From Erwinia persicina NBRC 102418 (GTDB lineage Bacteria > Pseudomonadota > Gammaproteobacteria > Enterobacterales > Enterobacteriaceae): a DNA stretch of 64,000 bases. How positions within the stretch are numbered: position 1 is the stretch's first letter; each line of letters opens with the position of its first letter. The stretch spans positions 1-64,000 of the forward strand of contig NZ_BCTN01000017.1 of NCBI RefSeq assembly GCF_001571305.1, written 5' to 3'. The notes under the pieces were generated by a model that saw only the letters and a list, made by a program, of their open reading frames with translations, was not told the origin of the DNA and did no database searches. A program made the position numbers and the translations under genes. Positions 42,507 to 54,810 of the stretch are shown here, in pieces.

Positions 42507-43333
42507 CAGCAGTCCTCCGGACGCAATGCCAGACCGGTCGCCAGCGCAAAAACCCCGTCACAGGCAGGCAGCGGAGGCTGGTAGCATTGCACTGCTGCCA
42601 GCGGCAACAGGGCCTGCGTTCCTTCCGGCGGTGCTTCCGACAGCGCCGAGCTGTACCACACCGCATCACTGTCCGGCAGATAGCGGTGCCGTAAGGCGGC
42701 AAAGTCCGGTGACTCGTCAAGGGAACACCAGCCCCACGGCTGTTCAGCAGAATGTGGAGCACACCACAGCCAGTGGTCATTGAGACGGTGAACCAGTGCC
42801 GAAGAGGGCGAAATTGTCAGCGTACGGGCCAGCGCATACAGCGCGCCCGGCGTCAGTTCCAGCACATCAGGCTCAAGCGAAGCCTGCTGTAAACAGCCCA
42901 GCCAGTTTTGCACTGCGTCACGACGGGCGGCCGTCAGATAAACAGGCTCTCCCGGGCGGCTGCCACTGCGGTAATCGAGCGTCAGGGCTTCGGGTGCGAT
43001 GGGGAAAAATCGTCTCGCAGCCGCGACAATGTAGCGGTGACGATCGGGCTCACGTAATTGCAGAGCAGGGGGAGCGAGTGGGTGCTGCATGACCAGCTGT
43101 GGCGGGAAGCCGACCCGCAGTGATATACGGGCAGGAAGCTGCTTACGCCACTGTTGCAGTAATGCCACGACGACGTCCGGGCGTTGCACCAGACCATTTC
43201 TTAACGTATCTTGCGGCAACGTATGCTGCCACCAGTGACGCAGTTGCCAGCCGTTTCGACGGCGCTGGATGCCCAGGGCGCAGATCTGCCCGTTTTGAAT
43301 GTCCAGCCCGACTTGCCATGTCTGAAAAGCCAT
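42506..43333 (-). CDS. hofM: HofM, PilM-like ATPase-fold protein
   Basis: A 275-residue cytoplasmic protein of the PilM/HofM family, starting MAFQTWQVGLDIQNGQ, whose N-terminus has the actin-like first strand (VGLDIQNG). It heads hofMNOPQ and is divergent from mrcA, as in E. coli (259 residues there). An in-frame extension of 14 codons is rejected by homology. It probably recruits HofN at the inner membrane. Confidence 0.92.
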   Translation of the reverse strand: MAFQTWQVGLDIQNGQICALGIQRRRNGWQLRHWWQHTLPQDTLRNGLVQRPDVVVALLQQWRKQLPARISLRVGFPPQLVMQHPLAPPALQLREPDRHRYIVAAARRFFPIAPEALTLDYRSGSRPGEPVYLTAARRDAVQNWLGCLQQASLEPDVLELTPGALYALARTLTISPSSALVHRLNDHWLWCAPHSAEQPWGWCSLDESPDFAALRHRYLPDSDAVWYSSALSEAPPEGTQALLPLAAVQCYQPPLPACDGVFALATGLALRPEDC

Positions 43334-43449
43334 TGACGCGATCTCCTTATCGTCTGTTAAAAAGGACGTATCCAAGGTACAGGCTTGCCTTTATACTACC
43401 GCGCGATTGTTTATAAACTGCCCAACCGACTTTAAATGGGAAATATCAG

Positions 43450-46005
43450 GTGAAGTTCGTAAAGTATTTATTGATCCTTGCAGTGTGTTGCATCTTGCTG
43501 GGAGCCGGCTCGATCTATGGTTTATACAAATACATAGAGCCTCAGCTCCCGGATGTCGCCACGCTGAAAGATGTGCGTCTGCAGACGCCGATGCAGGTTT
43601 TCAGTGCCGATAACGAGCTTATCGCCCAGTATGGTGAAAAACGCCGTATTCCACTCACCCTGCAACAAATCCCACCGCTGATGGTGAAGGCATTTATCGC
43701 GACGGAAGACAGCCGGTTCTATGAGCACCACGGCGTTGACCCGATTGGTATTTTCCGTGCGGCCAGCGTTGCCCTGGTGTCTGGCCATGCCTCACAAGGT
43801 GCCAGTACCATCACGCAGCAGCTGGCACGTAACTTCTTCCTCAGCCCCGAGCGCACGCTAATCCGTAAGGTGAAGGAGGCTTTCCTCGCCATTCGTATTG
43901 AGCAGATGATGAGTAAAGATGAGATCCTTGAACTCTATCTGAACAAAATCTACCTCGGCTACCGTGCTTACGGCGTGGGGGCGGCTGCGCAGGTTTACTT
44001 TGGCAAGCGTGTGGATGAGCTGTCGCTAAGCGAAATTGCGATGATTGCCGGCCTGCCTAAAGCGCCGTCAACGTTTAACCCGCTCTATTCCCACGATCGT
44101 GCTGTGCAGCGTCGTAATACCGTACTGGCGCGTATGCTCGATCAGAACTACATCACTCAGGCCCAGTACAATGAGGCACGGAATACGCCTCTGGTCGCTA
44201 ACTATCACGTTCCTAAAATCGCTTTTTCTGCACCGTATCTGACCGAGATGGTGCGCCAGGAGATGATCAAGCGGTACGGTGAGAATGCCTACAACGATGG
44301 TTACAAGGTGTACACCACAGTGACCCGGAAGCTTCAGTTGGCGGCACAGAAATCGGTGCAGGACAACGTGATTGCCTATGATATGCGTCACGGCTACCGT
44401 GGCCCTGCCAATGTGTTGTGGAAAGTCGGTGAGCAGGCCTGGGGGCACAGCGAGATTATGAAAACGCTGAAGTCGCTGCCGGTTTACGGCCCTCTCTTCC
44501 CGGCAGTTGTCACCACCAGCACCACCGGGGAAGCCACCGCCACCATGCGTGATGGCAGCACCGTTGCACTGGATCTGGACAGCGTTCGCTGGGCCCGGCC
44601 ATTCAAATCGGACACGTTACAGGGTGCCACTCCGCGTTCGGTCAGCCAGGTGTTACAGGCGGGGCAGCAAATCTGGGTGCGTAAAGTCGATAACGGCTGG
44701 CAGCTGGCACAGGTGCCGGATGTTAACTCCTCACTGGTGTCACTGGATCCACATGATGGTGCAGTACGTGCGCTGGTCGGCGGCTTCGATTTCAATCTGA
44801 GCAAGTTTAACCGTGCCACCCAGGCGCTACGTCAGGTCGGTTCCAATATTAAACCCTTCCTGTATACCGCCGCGATGGATCGGGGTCTGACGCTGGCCTC
44901 CATCCTGAATGACGTACCGATTTCCCGCTGGGATGCCGGGGCCGGCGCAGACTGGCGTCCGAAAAATTCACCGAACACCTATGCCGGCCCTATTCGCCTG
45001 CGTCAGGGGCTTGGAGAGTCGAAAAACGTGGTAATGGTGCGCGCCATGCGCGCGATGGGCGTCGATTATGCGGCAGAATATTTGCAGCGTTTCGGCTTCC
45101 CGGCAGAGAACATCGTGCATACCGAATCGCTGGCGTTAGGCTCGGCCTCCTTCACTCCGCTGCAGATGGTTCGCGGCTACTCGGTGATGGCGAACGGCGG
45201 CTTCCTCGTTGACCCGTACTTCATTACGCGCATTGATGATGAGCAGGGCAATCATGTGTTCGAAGTTAAGCCTAAAGTGGCCTGCCCGGAATGCAACCTG
45301 CCGGTTATTTATGGTGAAACCAAGAAAGCGGTAGCCCTGAGCGAAGACAGCGTGGAAAACGTAGCCGTCTCTTCAGAGGGAACGAACGTTGCTGTACCGC
45401 AGCCGCAGCTGGAACAGGTCACACGGCAGCAGGTTCGCCAGGATGAAGAACCGCAGTATGCACCGCATGTGATTAACACGCCGCTGGCGTTCCTGATCAA
45501 GAGTGCCATGAACTCGAATATCTTCGGGGAGCCGGGCTGGATGGGAACCGGCTGGCGCGCCGGCCGCGATCTGAAGCGTAATGATATTGGCGGCAAAACA
45601 GGGACCACTAACAGCTCGAAAGACGCGTGGTTCTCAGGCTACGGGCCTGGCGTGGTGACGTCCGTCTGGATTGGCTTTGATGATCACCGCCGCGACCTGG
45701 GGCGTACGACGGCCTCTGGGGCGATTAAAGATCAGATCTCTGGCTACGAGGGCGGGGCTAAAAGTGCACAACCCGCATGGGATGATTACATGAAAGCCGC
45801 CCTGGATGGCGTGCCGGTACAGCCGCTGACGCCGCCTGAGGGTGTGGTAACGGTGAACATCGACCGCAGCACCGGCAAACTGGCCAACGGAGGGGGCAAC
45901 ACCCGTGCAGAGTACTTTATCAACGGCACACAGCCGACTGAGTATTCTGTCCACGACGTTGGCACCACGTTGATGGATAACGGCGAAAGCCACGAGTTAT
46001 TCTGA
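43450..46005 (+). CDS. mrcA: Penicillin-binding protein 1A
   Basis: An 851-residue bifunctional class A PBP that polymerises lipid II and cross-links peptidoglycan. A GTG start is used, after AGG, giving the E. coli N-terminus MKFVKYLLILAVCC with a membrane anchor at 6-26. The glycosyltransferase GT51 domain has catalytic Glu86 in ATEDSRFYEHHG. An OB-like domain lies at about 310-420. The transpeptidase has the active Ser in RQVGSNIKPF, SKN-type ESKNVV and KTG in GGKTGTTN. E. coli LpoA activates this enzyme. Confidence 0.98.
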   Translation: MKFVKYLLILAVCCILLGAGSIYGLYKYIEPQLPDVATLKDVRLQTPMQVFSADNELIAQYGEKRRIPLTLQQIPPLMVKAFIATEDSRFYEHHGVDPIGIFRAASVALVSGHASQGASTITQQLARNFFLSPERTLIRKVKEAFLAIRIEQMMSKDEILELYLNKIYLGYRAYGVGAAAQVYFGKRVDELSLSEIAMIAGLPKAPSTFNPLYSHDRAVQRRNTVLARMLDQNYITQAQYNEARNTPLVANYHVPKIAFSAPYLTEMVRQEMIKRYGENAYNDGYKVYTTVTRKLQLAAQKSVQDNVIAYDMRHGYRGPANVLWKVGEQAWGHSEIMKTLKSLPVYGPLFPAVVTTSTTGEATATMRDGSTVALDLDSVRWARPFKSDTLQGATPRSVSQVLQAGQQIWVRKVDNGWQLAQVPDVNSSLVSLDPHDGAVRALVGGFDFNLSKFNRATQALRQVGSNIKPFLYTAAMDRGLTLASILNDVPISRWDAGAGADWRPKNSPNTYAGPIRLRQGLGESKNVVMVRAMRAMGVDYAAEYLQRFGFPAENIVHTESLALGSASFTPLQMVRGYSVMANGGFLVDPYFITRIDDEQGNHVFEVKPKVACPECNLPVIYGETKKAVALSEDSVENVAVSSEGTNVAVPQPQLEQVTRQQVRQDEEPQYAPHVINTPLAFLIKSAMNSNIFGEPGWMGTGWRAGRDLKRNDIGGKTGTTNSSKDAWFSGYGPGVVTSVWIGFDDHRRDLGRTTASGAIKDQISGYEGGAKSAQPAWDDYMKAALDGVPVQPLTPPEGVVTVNIDRSTGKLANGGGNTRAEYFINGTQPTEYSVHDVGTTLMDNGESHELF

Positions 46006-46011
46006 CAACCA

Positions 46012-46045
46012 ATAAAAAAGGCCGGGCAATTGCCCGGCCTTTTTA
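46012..46045. terminator. Bidirectional terminator between mrcA and nudE
   Basis: A-run, then the palindrome GGCCGGGCAATTGCCCGGCC, then a T-run: AAAAAAGGCCGGGC...GCCCGGCCTTTTTT. It is symmetric and serves both converging genes. Confidence 0.95.
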
Positions 46046-46080
46046 ATCAGTGCACCCCAGGAAAACCCCTGTTCCGCCAC

Positions 46081-46647
46081 TCAGTAACTCAACCTGCCCT
46101 GCTTTACCAGCCACTCTCTGACCAGAAACAGCGCACTGACGTTTCGCGCTTCGCAAAAATCAGCTTCATCCAGCAGCGCCAGCAGGTTATTCAGGGGCCA
46201 GCGTAGCTGCGGCAAGGGCTCAGGCTCATCACCTTCCAACTGCTCCGGATAGAGGCCTTCAGCCACCACGATATTCATCTTGCTGGAAAAATAAGAGGGA
46301 GCCAGAGTTAATTTACCCAGCGTTTCCAACTGATGCGCACCAAAACCGGCTTCCTCTTTAAGTTCACGGTTGGCCGCCTCAAAAGGCGTTTCACCAGGGT
46401 CAATCAGTCCCTTAGGGAAACCCAGTTCATAACTTTCAAGCCCGACGGCATACTCCTGAATCAGGATCAGATGGTCATCAATGATCGGAACGATCATCAC
46501 CGCTTCACGGCCCGAAGAGCGCATGCGCTCATAGATGCGGCGCACGCCGTTACTAAACTCAAGATCAACCGATTCAACGGTAAACAGTCTGGAGCGCGCA
46601 ATTGCCTCAACACTGAGGATGGTAGGTTTCTGTAATTGTCTGGTCAT
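46081..46647 (-). CDS. nudE: ADP compounds hydrolase NudE
   Basis: A 188-residue Nudix hydrolase acting on ADP-ribose, NADH and Ap3A. The Nudix box is intact: GLIDPGETPFEAANRELKEE (about 98-117) followed by AGFG. It is near mrcA in convergent orientation, as in E. coli. In contrast to the NrtR protein at 15 kb, all catalytic Glu residues are present, so this enzyme is expected to consume ADP-ribose, the ligand of NrtR-type repressors. Confidence 0.96.
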   Translation of the reverse strand: MTRQLQKPTILSVEAIARSRLFTVESVDLEFSNGVRRIYERMRSSGREAVMIVPIIDDHLILIQEYAVGLESYELGFPKGLIDPGETPFEAANRELKEEAGFGAHQLETLGKLTLAPSYFSSKMNIVVAEGLYPEQLEGDEPEPLPQLRWPLNNLLALLDEADFCEARNVSALFLVREWLVKQGRLSY

Positions 46648-47051
46648 ACTGGCCCCAGCGGAAAAGCCGAAAAGGTAAACGTCACGCCCCTACGAAAGTA
46701 GGCACAGACCGTGTTATGGTTCATTGTGCGTTAGCCGCTACAGGAATCCAATCATCGCATAGAATATTTTACCTATTTATAACAAATCGTTGTAAACATG
46801 AGAGAAATATTTTATAGAATGTCAATTATCCTGCTAATAATTAGGAATATACCGATACCACCGGCGATAAATGCCTGGTACCATCAGCTTTGGCCATGCT
46901 ATACAATTATTCTAATTTTATGATTTTTAGCACTATTTTTAATCACACAGTGGACTGCCAGCACTGTCATAGCTCGCCACATTCGGGTTAATATGATCAG
47001 CATCTCAAGCGGGATCAACGACAGGGGCATCGTGGCAGGAATGAGGGGAGC
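46648..47051. other. Intergenic region nudE-igaA
   Basis: 404 bases without a recognised gene, AT-rich between 46740 and 46970. It must hold the nudE and igaA promoters, but no strong -35/-10 pair is evident. A 41-codon hydrophobic frame (46798-46923) has no ribosome-binding site and is not called. Confidence 0.5.
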
Positions 47052-49190
47052 ATGAGCACAATAGTCATCATATTGGCTGTAATGCTGGCCTGTTCGGTGA
47101 CGGCAGGTTGTTTCTTTTGGTACGCTATGCGGCATCGCCCGCCGTTGGCGAAACCACTGCCATTCATCAGTCCCCCCTACCGGAAACTGAGCGACGAAGA
47201 GCGCACAGCGGTAGAGCGTTACGTCTCGATACTGGCGAAAAATCGCCGTGACACACTGCCCACCGGTGCCAGCAATACCCCCGAGCAACTGGTTCTCACG
47301 TCGCAAAGCAATAATGTTTACCCCGTTACCCGATCTATTACCCGCTATGGCCTCTCTACCGATGAACCCCATAAATGGCGCTACTATCTGGATTCAGTAG
47401 AAGTTCATCTGCCACCGTTGTGGGAGCAGTACATTGCGGAAGAGAACTATGTTGAGCTGATTAAAACGCAAACCATTCCGCTGGTCATTTCCCTGAATGG
47501 GCACTCCCTTACCCAGTACAGCTGGGAATCGCCTGCACTGGCACCCATGGTACGTGCCGCCGGGCAGAATGCCTCAATACGCAAAGAAGAGGGGGAGAAC
47601 ATTGAACTCCTTAAAGTGCGTAAAGAGAGCAAGGAAGAGTATGCCCTAAGCCGTCCGGATGGCACGCGCGAAGCTGTCCTTATCGTCACGGCCATGCTGT
47701 TGTTCTTCATCAGCCTGGTGGGGCCGCTGGTCCTGATGCCGTGGCTGGTGCTGGCAGGTGCCGTAATGGTCCTGTTCAGCCTCTGGATGCTGTATCGCCG
47801 TCCGACGGATAAAGACCTGCGTGAAATTCACTGCCTGCGCGGCGCCCCTAAGCGCTGGGGTCTGTTTGGTGAGTCCAATCAGGGTCAGATCAGCAATATC
47901 TCCCTTGGCATCATTGATTTAATTTACCCTGCGCACTGGCAGAACTATGTCAGCCAGGATCTGGGGCAGACCACTGAAGTTGATATTTACCTCAACCGTC
48001 AGGTGGTTCGCCAGGGGCGTTTTCTCTCCCTTGAGGATGAAGTGCGTAATTTCCCGCTGCAGCGCTGGCGTAAAAACGTCGTGCTGGCTGCCGGGTCACT
48101 CTTTGTTCTGGTGTTGCTGACGGTCTGGATCCCGCTGAGTATGCCGCTGAAGTTAAGCATTGCGTGGATTAAAGGCACGGAAAGTCTGCAATTTACTCAT
48201 GTCAGCGAATTAGAAAAATCTCCGCTGCATGTGGGTGACAGCCTCAAAGTCAAAGGCACCGGGATGTGTTCGATCCCGGCCACCTATCAGGGCAATCGCA
48301 GCTATGCCTTTATGCCTTTCGACTGTTCGGCTATGTACTGGAATAACGCCGAGCCGTTGCCCCTGCCGCAGTCCGACATTATTGATAAAGCCACGGCGCT
48401 GCTGGATACCACGAATCTGCAACTCCATCCGCAAAACAGCACCGACCCCAAGCTGAACCCGCAGCTGGCCACGGCCATTCAGAAATCCGGCATGATCCTG
48501 CTGGATGACTTTTCAGATATCGTACAAAGAACGCAGGAACTGTGTAACCAGGAGCAGGATTGCGTACGTCTTAAAAATGCGCTGGTCAATCTGGGGAATG
48601 CCAAAGACTGGCAAACACTGGTTCACCGCGCCAACTCGGGCGCACTCAATGGCATGAATGTGCTGCTGCGTCCGGTCAGTGCACAGGCGCTGGAAAATCT
48701 GGTTAATACCGCGACGTCCTCCTTCTTCTATCGCGAAACACGTCGTGCTGCTGAGGCGTTAAACAGTCCACCTCCGGGTGGATTCCTGATCTTCAGCGAT
48801 GAGGGGCGCCAGCTGGTAAACCAGCCGGCTCCGGCCGCCTCGTTGTTTGATTATAATGCGCCGGAACAGTGGCCAGAATTACAGCGGCTGGCGGGTATGC
48901 TGCTGCATACTCCATTTGAAGCCAGCGGTATTATTACCAGCATTACCACAGACGCCAATGGCACACGCCATATTGCCCTGCACAGCGAGCCGGACACCAT
49001 TACGCTGATGCACTACGTGGCCACCAGTCTGCTGCTGCTGATACTCGCCGTGTGCGTGGTCGTCAACACCCTGCTGGCACTCCGCCGTATTCACCGCAAT
49101 CGCCTGCGTACGCAGGAGATCCATCAGTATTATGAAAAATGCTTTAACCACTCGTTAAGCGACATCCAGACCGTGCGGCCCATTTTCTGA
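47052..49190 (+). CDS. igaA: Rcs phosphorelay inhibitor IgaA
   Basis: A 712-residue polytopic inner-membrane protein (YrfF/UmoB in other genera; E. coli 711) that restrains the Rcs envelope-stress system by contacting RcsD, with RcsF relieving it. Membrane segments lie at about 4-24, about 205-250, about 338-360 and about 650-672. Cytoplasmic lobes and a large periplasmic domain (about 365-650, with Cys pairs in CSIPATY..FDCSAMYW and CNQEQDC) lie between. The start follows GAGGGGAGC. In E. coli yrfG follows; here hslR does. Confidence 0.95.
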   Translation: MSTIVIILAVMLACSVTAGCFFWYAMRHRPPLAKPLPFISPPYRKLSDEERTAVERYVSILAKNRRDTLPTGASNTPEQLVLTSQSNNVYPVTRSITRYGLSTDEPHKWRYYLDSVEVHLPPLWEQYIAEENYVELIKTQTIPLVISLNGHSLTQYSWESPALAPMVRAAGQNASIRKEEGENIELLKVRKESKEEYALSRPDGTREAVLIVTAMLLFFISLVGPLVLMPWLVLAGAVMVLFSLWMLYRRPTDKDLREIHCLRGAPKRWGLFGESNQGQISNISLGIIDLIYPAHWQNYVSQDLGQTTEVDIYLNRQVVRQGRFLSLEDEVRNFPLQRWRKNVVLAAGSLFVLVLLTVWIPLSMPLKLSIAWIKGTESLQFTHVSELEKSPLHVGDSLKVKGTGMCSIPATYQGNRSYAFMPFDCSAMYWNNAEPLPLPQSDIIDKATALLDTTNLQLHPQNSTDPKLNPQLATAIQKSGMILLDDFSDIVQRTQELCNQEQDCVRLKNALVNLGNAKDWQTLVHRANSGALNGMNVLLRPVSAQALENLVNTATSSFFYRETRRAAEALNSPPPGGFLIFSDEGRQLVNQPAPAASLFDYNAPEQWPELQRLAGMLLHTPFEASGIITSITTDANGTRHIALHSEPDTITLMHYVATSLLLLILAVCVVVNTLLALRRIHRNRLRTQEIHQYYEKCFNHSLSDIQTVRPIF

Positions 49191-49265
49191 GCCGACGGAT
49201 CTGTACTATTTTTAACAGTGGTACTCTTCTTACCCGAAATAATCCCGGGCCCCTCCCTCCGATGA

Positions 49266-49293
49266 CTTGAAAGCGTTTGGGAAGGCCCTTATA
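49266..49293 (+). promoter_or_regulatory. Candidate sigma-32 heat-shock promoter of hslR-hslO
   Basis: CTTGAAA at 49266-49272 is a perfect sigma-32 -35 box. After 13 bases comes CCCTTAT, one mismatch from the -10 consensus CCCATNT. It ends about 27 bases before the hslR start. Both downstream genes are heat-shock genes in E. coli. Confidence 0.72.
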
Positions 49294-49319
49294 TAGGGTT
49301 ATCCCCATAAGGAGCAGCG

Positions 49320-49721
49320 ATGAAAGAGAAACCCTCAGAAGGGGTCCGGCTCGATAAATGGCTCTGGGCCGCACGCTTCTATAAAACCCGCGCTGATGCC
49401 CGTGAAATGGTGGAAGGGGGTAAAGTCCACTATAACGGCCAACGCAGTAAACCCAGCAAACAGGTCGAAGTGGCCGCCGAGCTGACGCTTCGCCAGGGTA
49501 ACGATCAGCGCACCATAGTCATTGAAGCAATAAGCGACAAGCGTGGCCCGGCCACAGTTGCACAACAGCTCTATCGTGAAACGGCTGAAAGCATTGAGAA
49601 GCGGGAAAAGGTCGCCCTGGCGCGCAAAATGAACGCGCTTACCATGCCGCACCCTGACCGGCGCCCTGATAAAAAGGAACGCCGTGACCTGATGAAATTT
49701 AAACATTCTGGCGATGAGTAA
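49320..49721 (+). CDS. hslR: Ribosome-associated heat shock protein Hsp15
   Basis: A 133-residue RNA-binding protein with an S4 domain at its N-terminus ([20 protein letters not shown] at about 9-28, then GGKVHYNG). Hsp15 binds 50S subunits carrying a stalled nascent chain with tRNA and helps recycle them. The C-terminal third is rich in Lys and Arg. It is cotranscribed with hslO 22 bases downstream. Confidence 0.96.
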   Translation: MKEKPSEGVRLDKWLWAARFYKTRADAREMVEGGKVHYNGQRSKPSKQVEVAAELTLRQGNDQRTIVIEAISDKRGPATVAQQLYRETAESIEKREKVALARKMNALTMPHPDRRPDKKERRDLMKFKHSGDE

Positions 49722-49743
49722 CGCCAAATTTGAGAGAAATACT

Positions 49744-50622
49744 ATGACCCAGCAAGACCAGATGCACCGTTACCTGTTTGAAAATCATGCTGTGCGTGGC
49801 GAACTGGTCACTGTCTCGCAAACCTGGCAGGAAATGATTAATGGCCATGACTACCCGCAGCCTGTGCAACAGGTGCTCGGTGAACTGCTGGTCGCTACCA
49901 GCCTGCTGACCGCTACGCTGAAATTTGAGGGTGACATCACCGTTCAACTACAGGGTGACGGCCCGCTGAATATGGCGGTCATCAACGGCAATAATCATCA
50001 GGAAATGCGTGGCGTGGCGCGAATGCAGGGCGAGATTGCTGACGGCAGCAGCCTGAAAGAGATGGTCGGTAATGGCTATCTTGTGATCACCATTTCACCG
50101 AAAGAAGGTGAGCGTTATCAGGGTGTGGTCGGACTGGAGGGCGACACACTTGCCGCCTGTCTGGAAGATTATTTTATGCGTTCAGAGCAGCTGCCAACCC
50201 GCCTGTTCATCCGAACTGGTACCAGCGAGTCACAGATGGGGGCCGCCGGGATCCTGCTACAGGTACTGCCCGCCCAGGACGCCAGCCTGGATGAGTTTAA
50301 TCATCTTGCTACGCTGACCGACACGATCAAAACGGAAGAGCTGTTGGGTCTGCCCGCCAATGACGTACTGTGGCGCCTCTACCACCAGGAAGAAGTGACG
50401 CTCTTTGATCCGCAGAATGTGGTGTTCAAATGCACCTGCTCCCGTGAACGCTGTGGCGAGGTTCTTCGCACGCTGCCGGAAGAAGAAGTGGATCAGATCC
50501 TGCAGGAAGATGGCAACATCGATATGCACTGTGATTATTGTGGCAATCATTATGTTTATGATGCAGTGGATATCGCAGCAATACGCAATGATTCTTCCGA
50601 GGGTGACAAACAGGTTCATTAA
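49744..50622 (+). CDS. hslO: Redox-regulated chaperonin Hsp33
   Basis: A 292-residue holdase activated by oxidative unfolding. The start [19 protein letters not shown] matches E. coli HslO. The C-terminal redox switch has the four zinc cysteines in CTC (residues about 232-234, followed by SRERC) and CDYCGN (about 265-268). The N-terminal core includes [20 protein letters not shown]. It protects proteins when heat and peroxide coincide. A terminator follows. Confidence 0.97.
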   Translation: MTQQDQMHRYLFENHAVRGELVTVSQTWQEMINGHDYPQPVQQVLGELLVATSLLTATLKFEGDITVQLQGDGPLNMAVINGNNHQEMRGVARMQGEIADGSSLKEMVGNGYLVITISPKEGERYQGVVGLEGDTLAACLEDYFMRSEQLPTRLFIRTGTSESQMGAAGILLQVLPAQDASLDEFNHLATLTDTIKTEELLGLPANDVLWRLYHQEEVTLFDPQNVVFKCTCSRERCGEVLRTLPEEEVDQILQEDGNIDMHCDYCGNHYVYDAVDIAAIRNDSSEGDKQVH

Positions 50623-50630
50623 TTTCACCG

Positions 50631-50655
50631 GGCCGGATACTATCCGGCCTTTTTT
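50631..50655 (+). terminator. hslO rho-independent terminator
   Basis: A perfect 9-bp stem GGCCGGATA-C-TATCCGGCC followed by TTTTTT, 8 bases past the hslO stop. Confidence 0.93.
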
Positions 50656-51012
50656 GAAGAATCATCCCCATGCCCGTCGTTTTACCCGCCTTCCCCCTGA
50701 AAAACAATGCGATACTCCTGTCGCAAAATGCCGAGTTTTTCACCGCTCAAACCCTGCCAGGATAATATATATCACTACCAAAACGCACCGAACCAGCACT
50801 ATGAATGCAACAGGTGCAGGTACATTTCACTGAACCAAGCGCCGCTTCTCATTTTTCCTTTCTCACCCTTTCGCTACCTGCTGACAGGTGTAAACTGCGC
50901 GCGATCGTGGCATCCCCCGGCCCTGATACGGACGTTGCGGGGAATCACGGCAGTCCCAATGACATCCCCCTAAAATTTGATGTAGTACAAAAACCGACAA
51001 AGGAGCAGTAAC
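50656..51012. other. Intergenic region upstream of pckA
   Basis: 357 bases without a gene; E. coli has yhgE nearby and none is seen here. An AT-rich stretch GATAATATATATCAC near 50760 could be a -10 region and would give a long leader. The Shine-Dalgarno AAGGAG for pckA is at the right end. I found no convincing CRP site, though CRP control of pckA is known in E. coli. Confidence 0.45.
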
Positions 51013-52632
51013 ATGCGCACTAACGACCTGACCCCGCAGGACCTTGTCGCTTATGGCATCACTGATACGGTTGAAGTGGTTCATAACCCTGGCTATGAAG
51101 CTCTTTTCAGGGAAGAAACCCAGCCCGGTTTAAGCGGATTTGAACGCGGTATCGTCACTCAGTCTGGCGCAGTGGCGGTGGATACCGGGATTTTCACCGG
51201 CCGTTCTCCGAAAGATAAATATCTGGTACGTGATGAAACAACTCGCGACACATTGTGGTGGAACGACCAGGGCAAAGGAAAAAATGATAACCAGCCCCTC
51301 TCACAGGACACCTGGCAGTCACTAAAATCCCTTGTCACAAAGCAATTATCAGGCAAACGTCTGTTTGTCGTGGATGCCTGGTGCGGGGCCAACCCGGACT
51401 CTCGCCTGAGCGTCCGTTTTATTACAGAAGTCGCCTGGCAGGCACACTTCGTAAAAAATATGTTTATTCGCCCGGATGAAGAGAGCCTGAAAAATTTCGT
51501 TCCTGATTTCGTAGTGATGAACGGCGCCAAATGCACTAACCCCGACTGGCAAAAGCAGGGGCTGCACTCCGAAAATTTCGTCGCCTTTAACCTGACGGAA
51601 AATATGCAGCTTATCGGGGGGACCTGGTACGGTGGCGAGATGAAAAAAGGGCTGTTCTCGGTAATGAACTACCTGCTGCCGCTGAAGGGTATCGCCTCTA
51701 TGCATTGCTCAGCTAACGTAGGGGAAAAAGGCGATGTGGCCGTCTTCTTTGGTCTGTCTGGCACCGGAAAAACCACGCTATCCACCGATCCTCAACGCCA
51801 GTTGATTGGTGATGATGAGCACGGCTGGGATGATGATGGCGTATTTAACTTCGAAGGGGGGTGCTACGCGAAAACCATTAAGCTGTCGGAAAAAGCGGAA
51901 CCGGAGATCTATCATGCTATCCGCCCGGATGCCCTGCTGGAAAACGTGGTGGTACGCAGTGACGGATCCGTTGACTTTGATGACGGTAGCAAAACAGAGA
52001 ATACCCGTGTCTCTTACCCGATTTACCATATCGATAACATCGTTAAGCCGATCTCTAAAGCCGGGCATGCGAAAAAGGTCATTTTCCTGACGGCTGATGC
52101 CTTCGGCGTACTGCCACCGGTATCGCACCTGACGGCCGATCAGACCCAGTATCATTTCCTGTCAGGTTTTACCGCCAAGCTGGCGGGTACCGAGCGTGGT
52201 GTAACAGAACCGACCCCGACCTTCTCCGCCTGCTTTGGCGCAGCATTCCTGATGCTGCATCCTACACAGTACGCCGAAGTCCTCGTTAAACGGATGAAAG
52301 CTGCCGGTGCAGAAGCCTGGCTGGTCAATACCGGCTGGAACGGCAGCGGTAAGCGTATTTCCCTGAAAGACACGCGGGCCATTATCAACGCGATTCTCAG
52401 CGGCGACATTGGCCATGCTGAAACGATAACCCTGCCGATCTTTAATCTGGAAATTCCGTTGAGCCTGCCGGGTGTCGACAGCGCACTGCTTGACCCACGA
52501 AATACCTATGTGAATGAAGCCGCATGGGAAGTTAAAGCGCGGGATCTGGCGCAGCGTTTTATCACCAACTTTGATAAGTTTACCGACACCGAAGCGGGTG
52601 CTGCACTGGTGAAAGCCGGGCCTGAACTGTAA
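51013..52632 (+). CDS. pckA: Phosphoenolpyruvate carboxykinase (ATP)
   Basis: A 539-residue cytosolic enzyme that converts oxaloacetate and ATP to PEP, the first committed step of gluconeogenesis. The kinase-1a P-loop is [15 protein letters not shown] (about 246-260), the metal-binding [16 protein letters not shown]-type block is present ([20 protein letters not shown]), and [12 protein letters not shown] follows. Length matches E. coli PckA (540). It is monocistronic and converges with envZ. Confidence 0.98.
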   Translation: MRTNDLTPQDLVAYGITDTVEVVHNPGYEALFREETQPGLSGFERGIVTQSGAVAVDTGIFTGRSPKDKYLVRDETTRDTLWWNDQGKGKNDNQPLSQDTWQSLKSLVTKQLSGKRLFVVDAWCGANPDSRLSVRFITEVAWQAHFVKNMFIRPDEESLKNFVPDFVVMNGAKCTNPDWQKQGLHSENFVAFNLTENMQLIGGTWYGGEMKKGLFSVMNYLLPLKGIASMHCSANVGEKGDVAVFFGLSGTGKTTLSTDPQRQLIGDDEHGWDDDGVFNFEGGCYAKTIKLSEKAEPEIYHAIRPDALLENVVVRSDGSVDFDDGSKTENTRVSYPIYHIDNIVKPISKAGHAKKVIFLTADAFGVLPPVSHLTADQTQYHFLSGFTAKLAGTERGVTEPTPTFSACFGAAFLMLHPTQYAEVLVKRMKAAGAEAWLVNTGWNGSGKRISLKDTRAIINAILSGDIGHAETITLPIFNLEIPLSLPGVDSALLDPRNTYVNEAAWEVKARDLAQRFITNFDKFTDTEAGAALVKAGPEL

Positions 52633-52641
52633 CGCGAGTGA

Positions 52642-52713
52642 GGGGTGACCAGGAACGAGGGTCGCCCCCACACCAGCATCCTTGTCGGGACGACACTGAT
52701 GATGTGTCGCCCC
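52642..52713. terminator. Two tandem hairpins between convergent pckA and envZ
   Basis: Hairpin 1 (52642-52668): GGGGTGACC pairs with GGTCGCCCC over 9 bp with one G-U. Hairpin 2 (52687-52713): GGG-A-CGACAC pairs with GTGTCG-C-CCC with one mismatch around TGATGAT. Both share the TCGCCCC arm. No strong T-run follows either. Confidence 0.6.
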
Positions 52714-52732
52714 TGATGATTTCGATCAACCC

Positions 52733-54810
<2,078 letters not shown>

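Noticed and set aside
46798-46923. 41-codon hydrophobic open frame between nudE and igaA
   Set aside because: No Shine-Dalgarno before the ATG, AT-rich context makes hydrophobic codons likely by chance, and it matches no small membrane protein I know.
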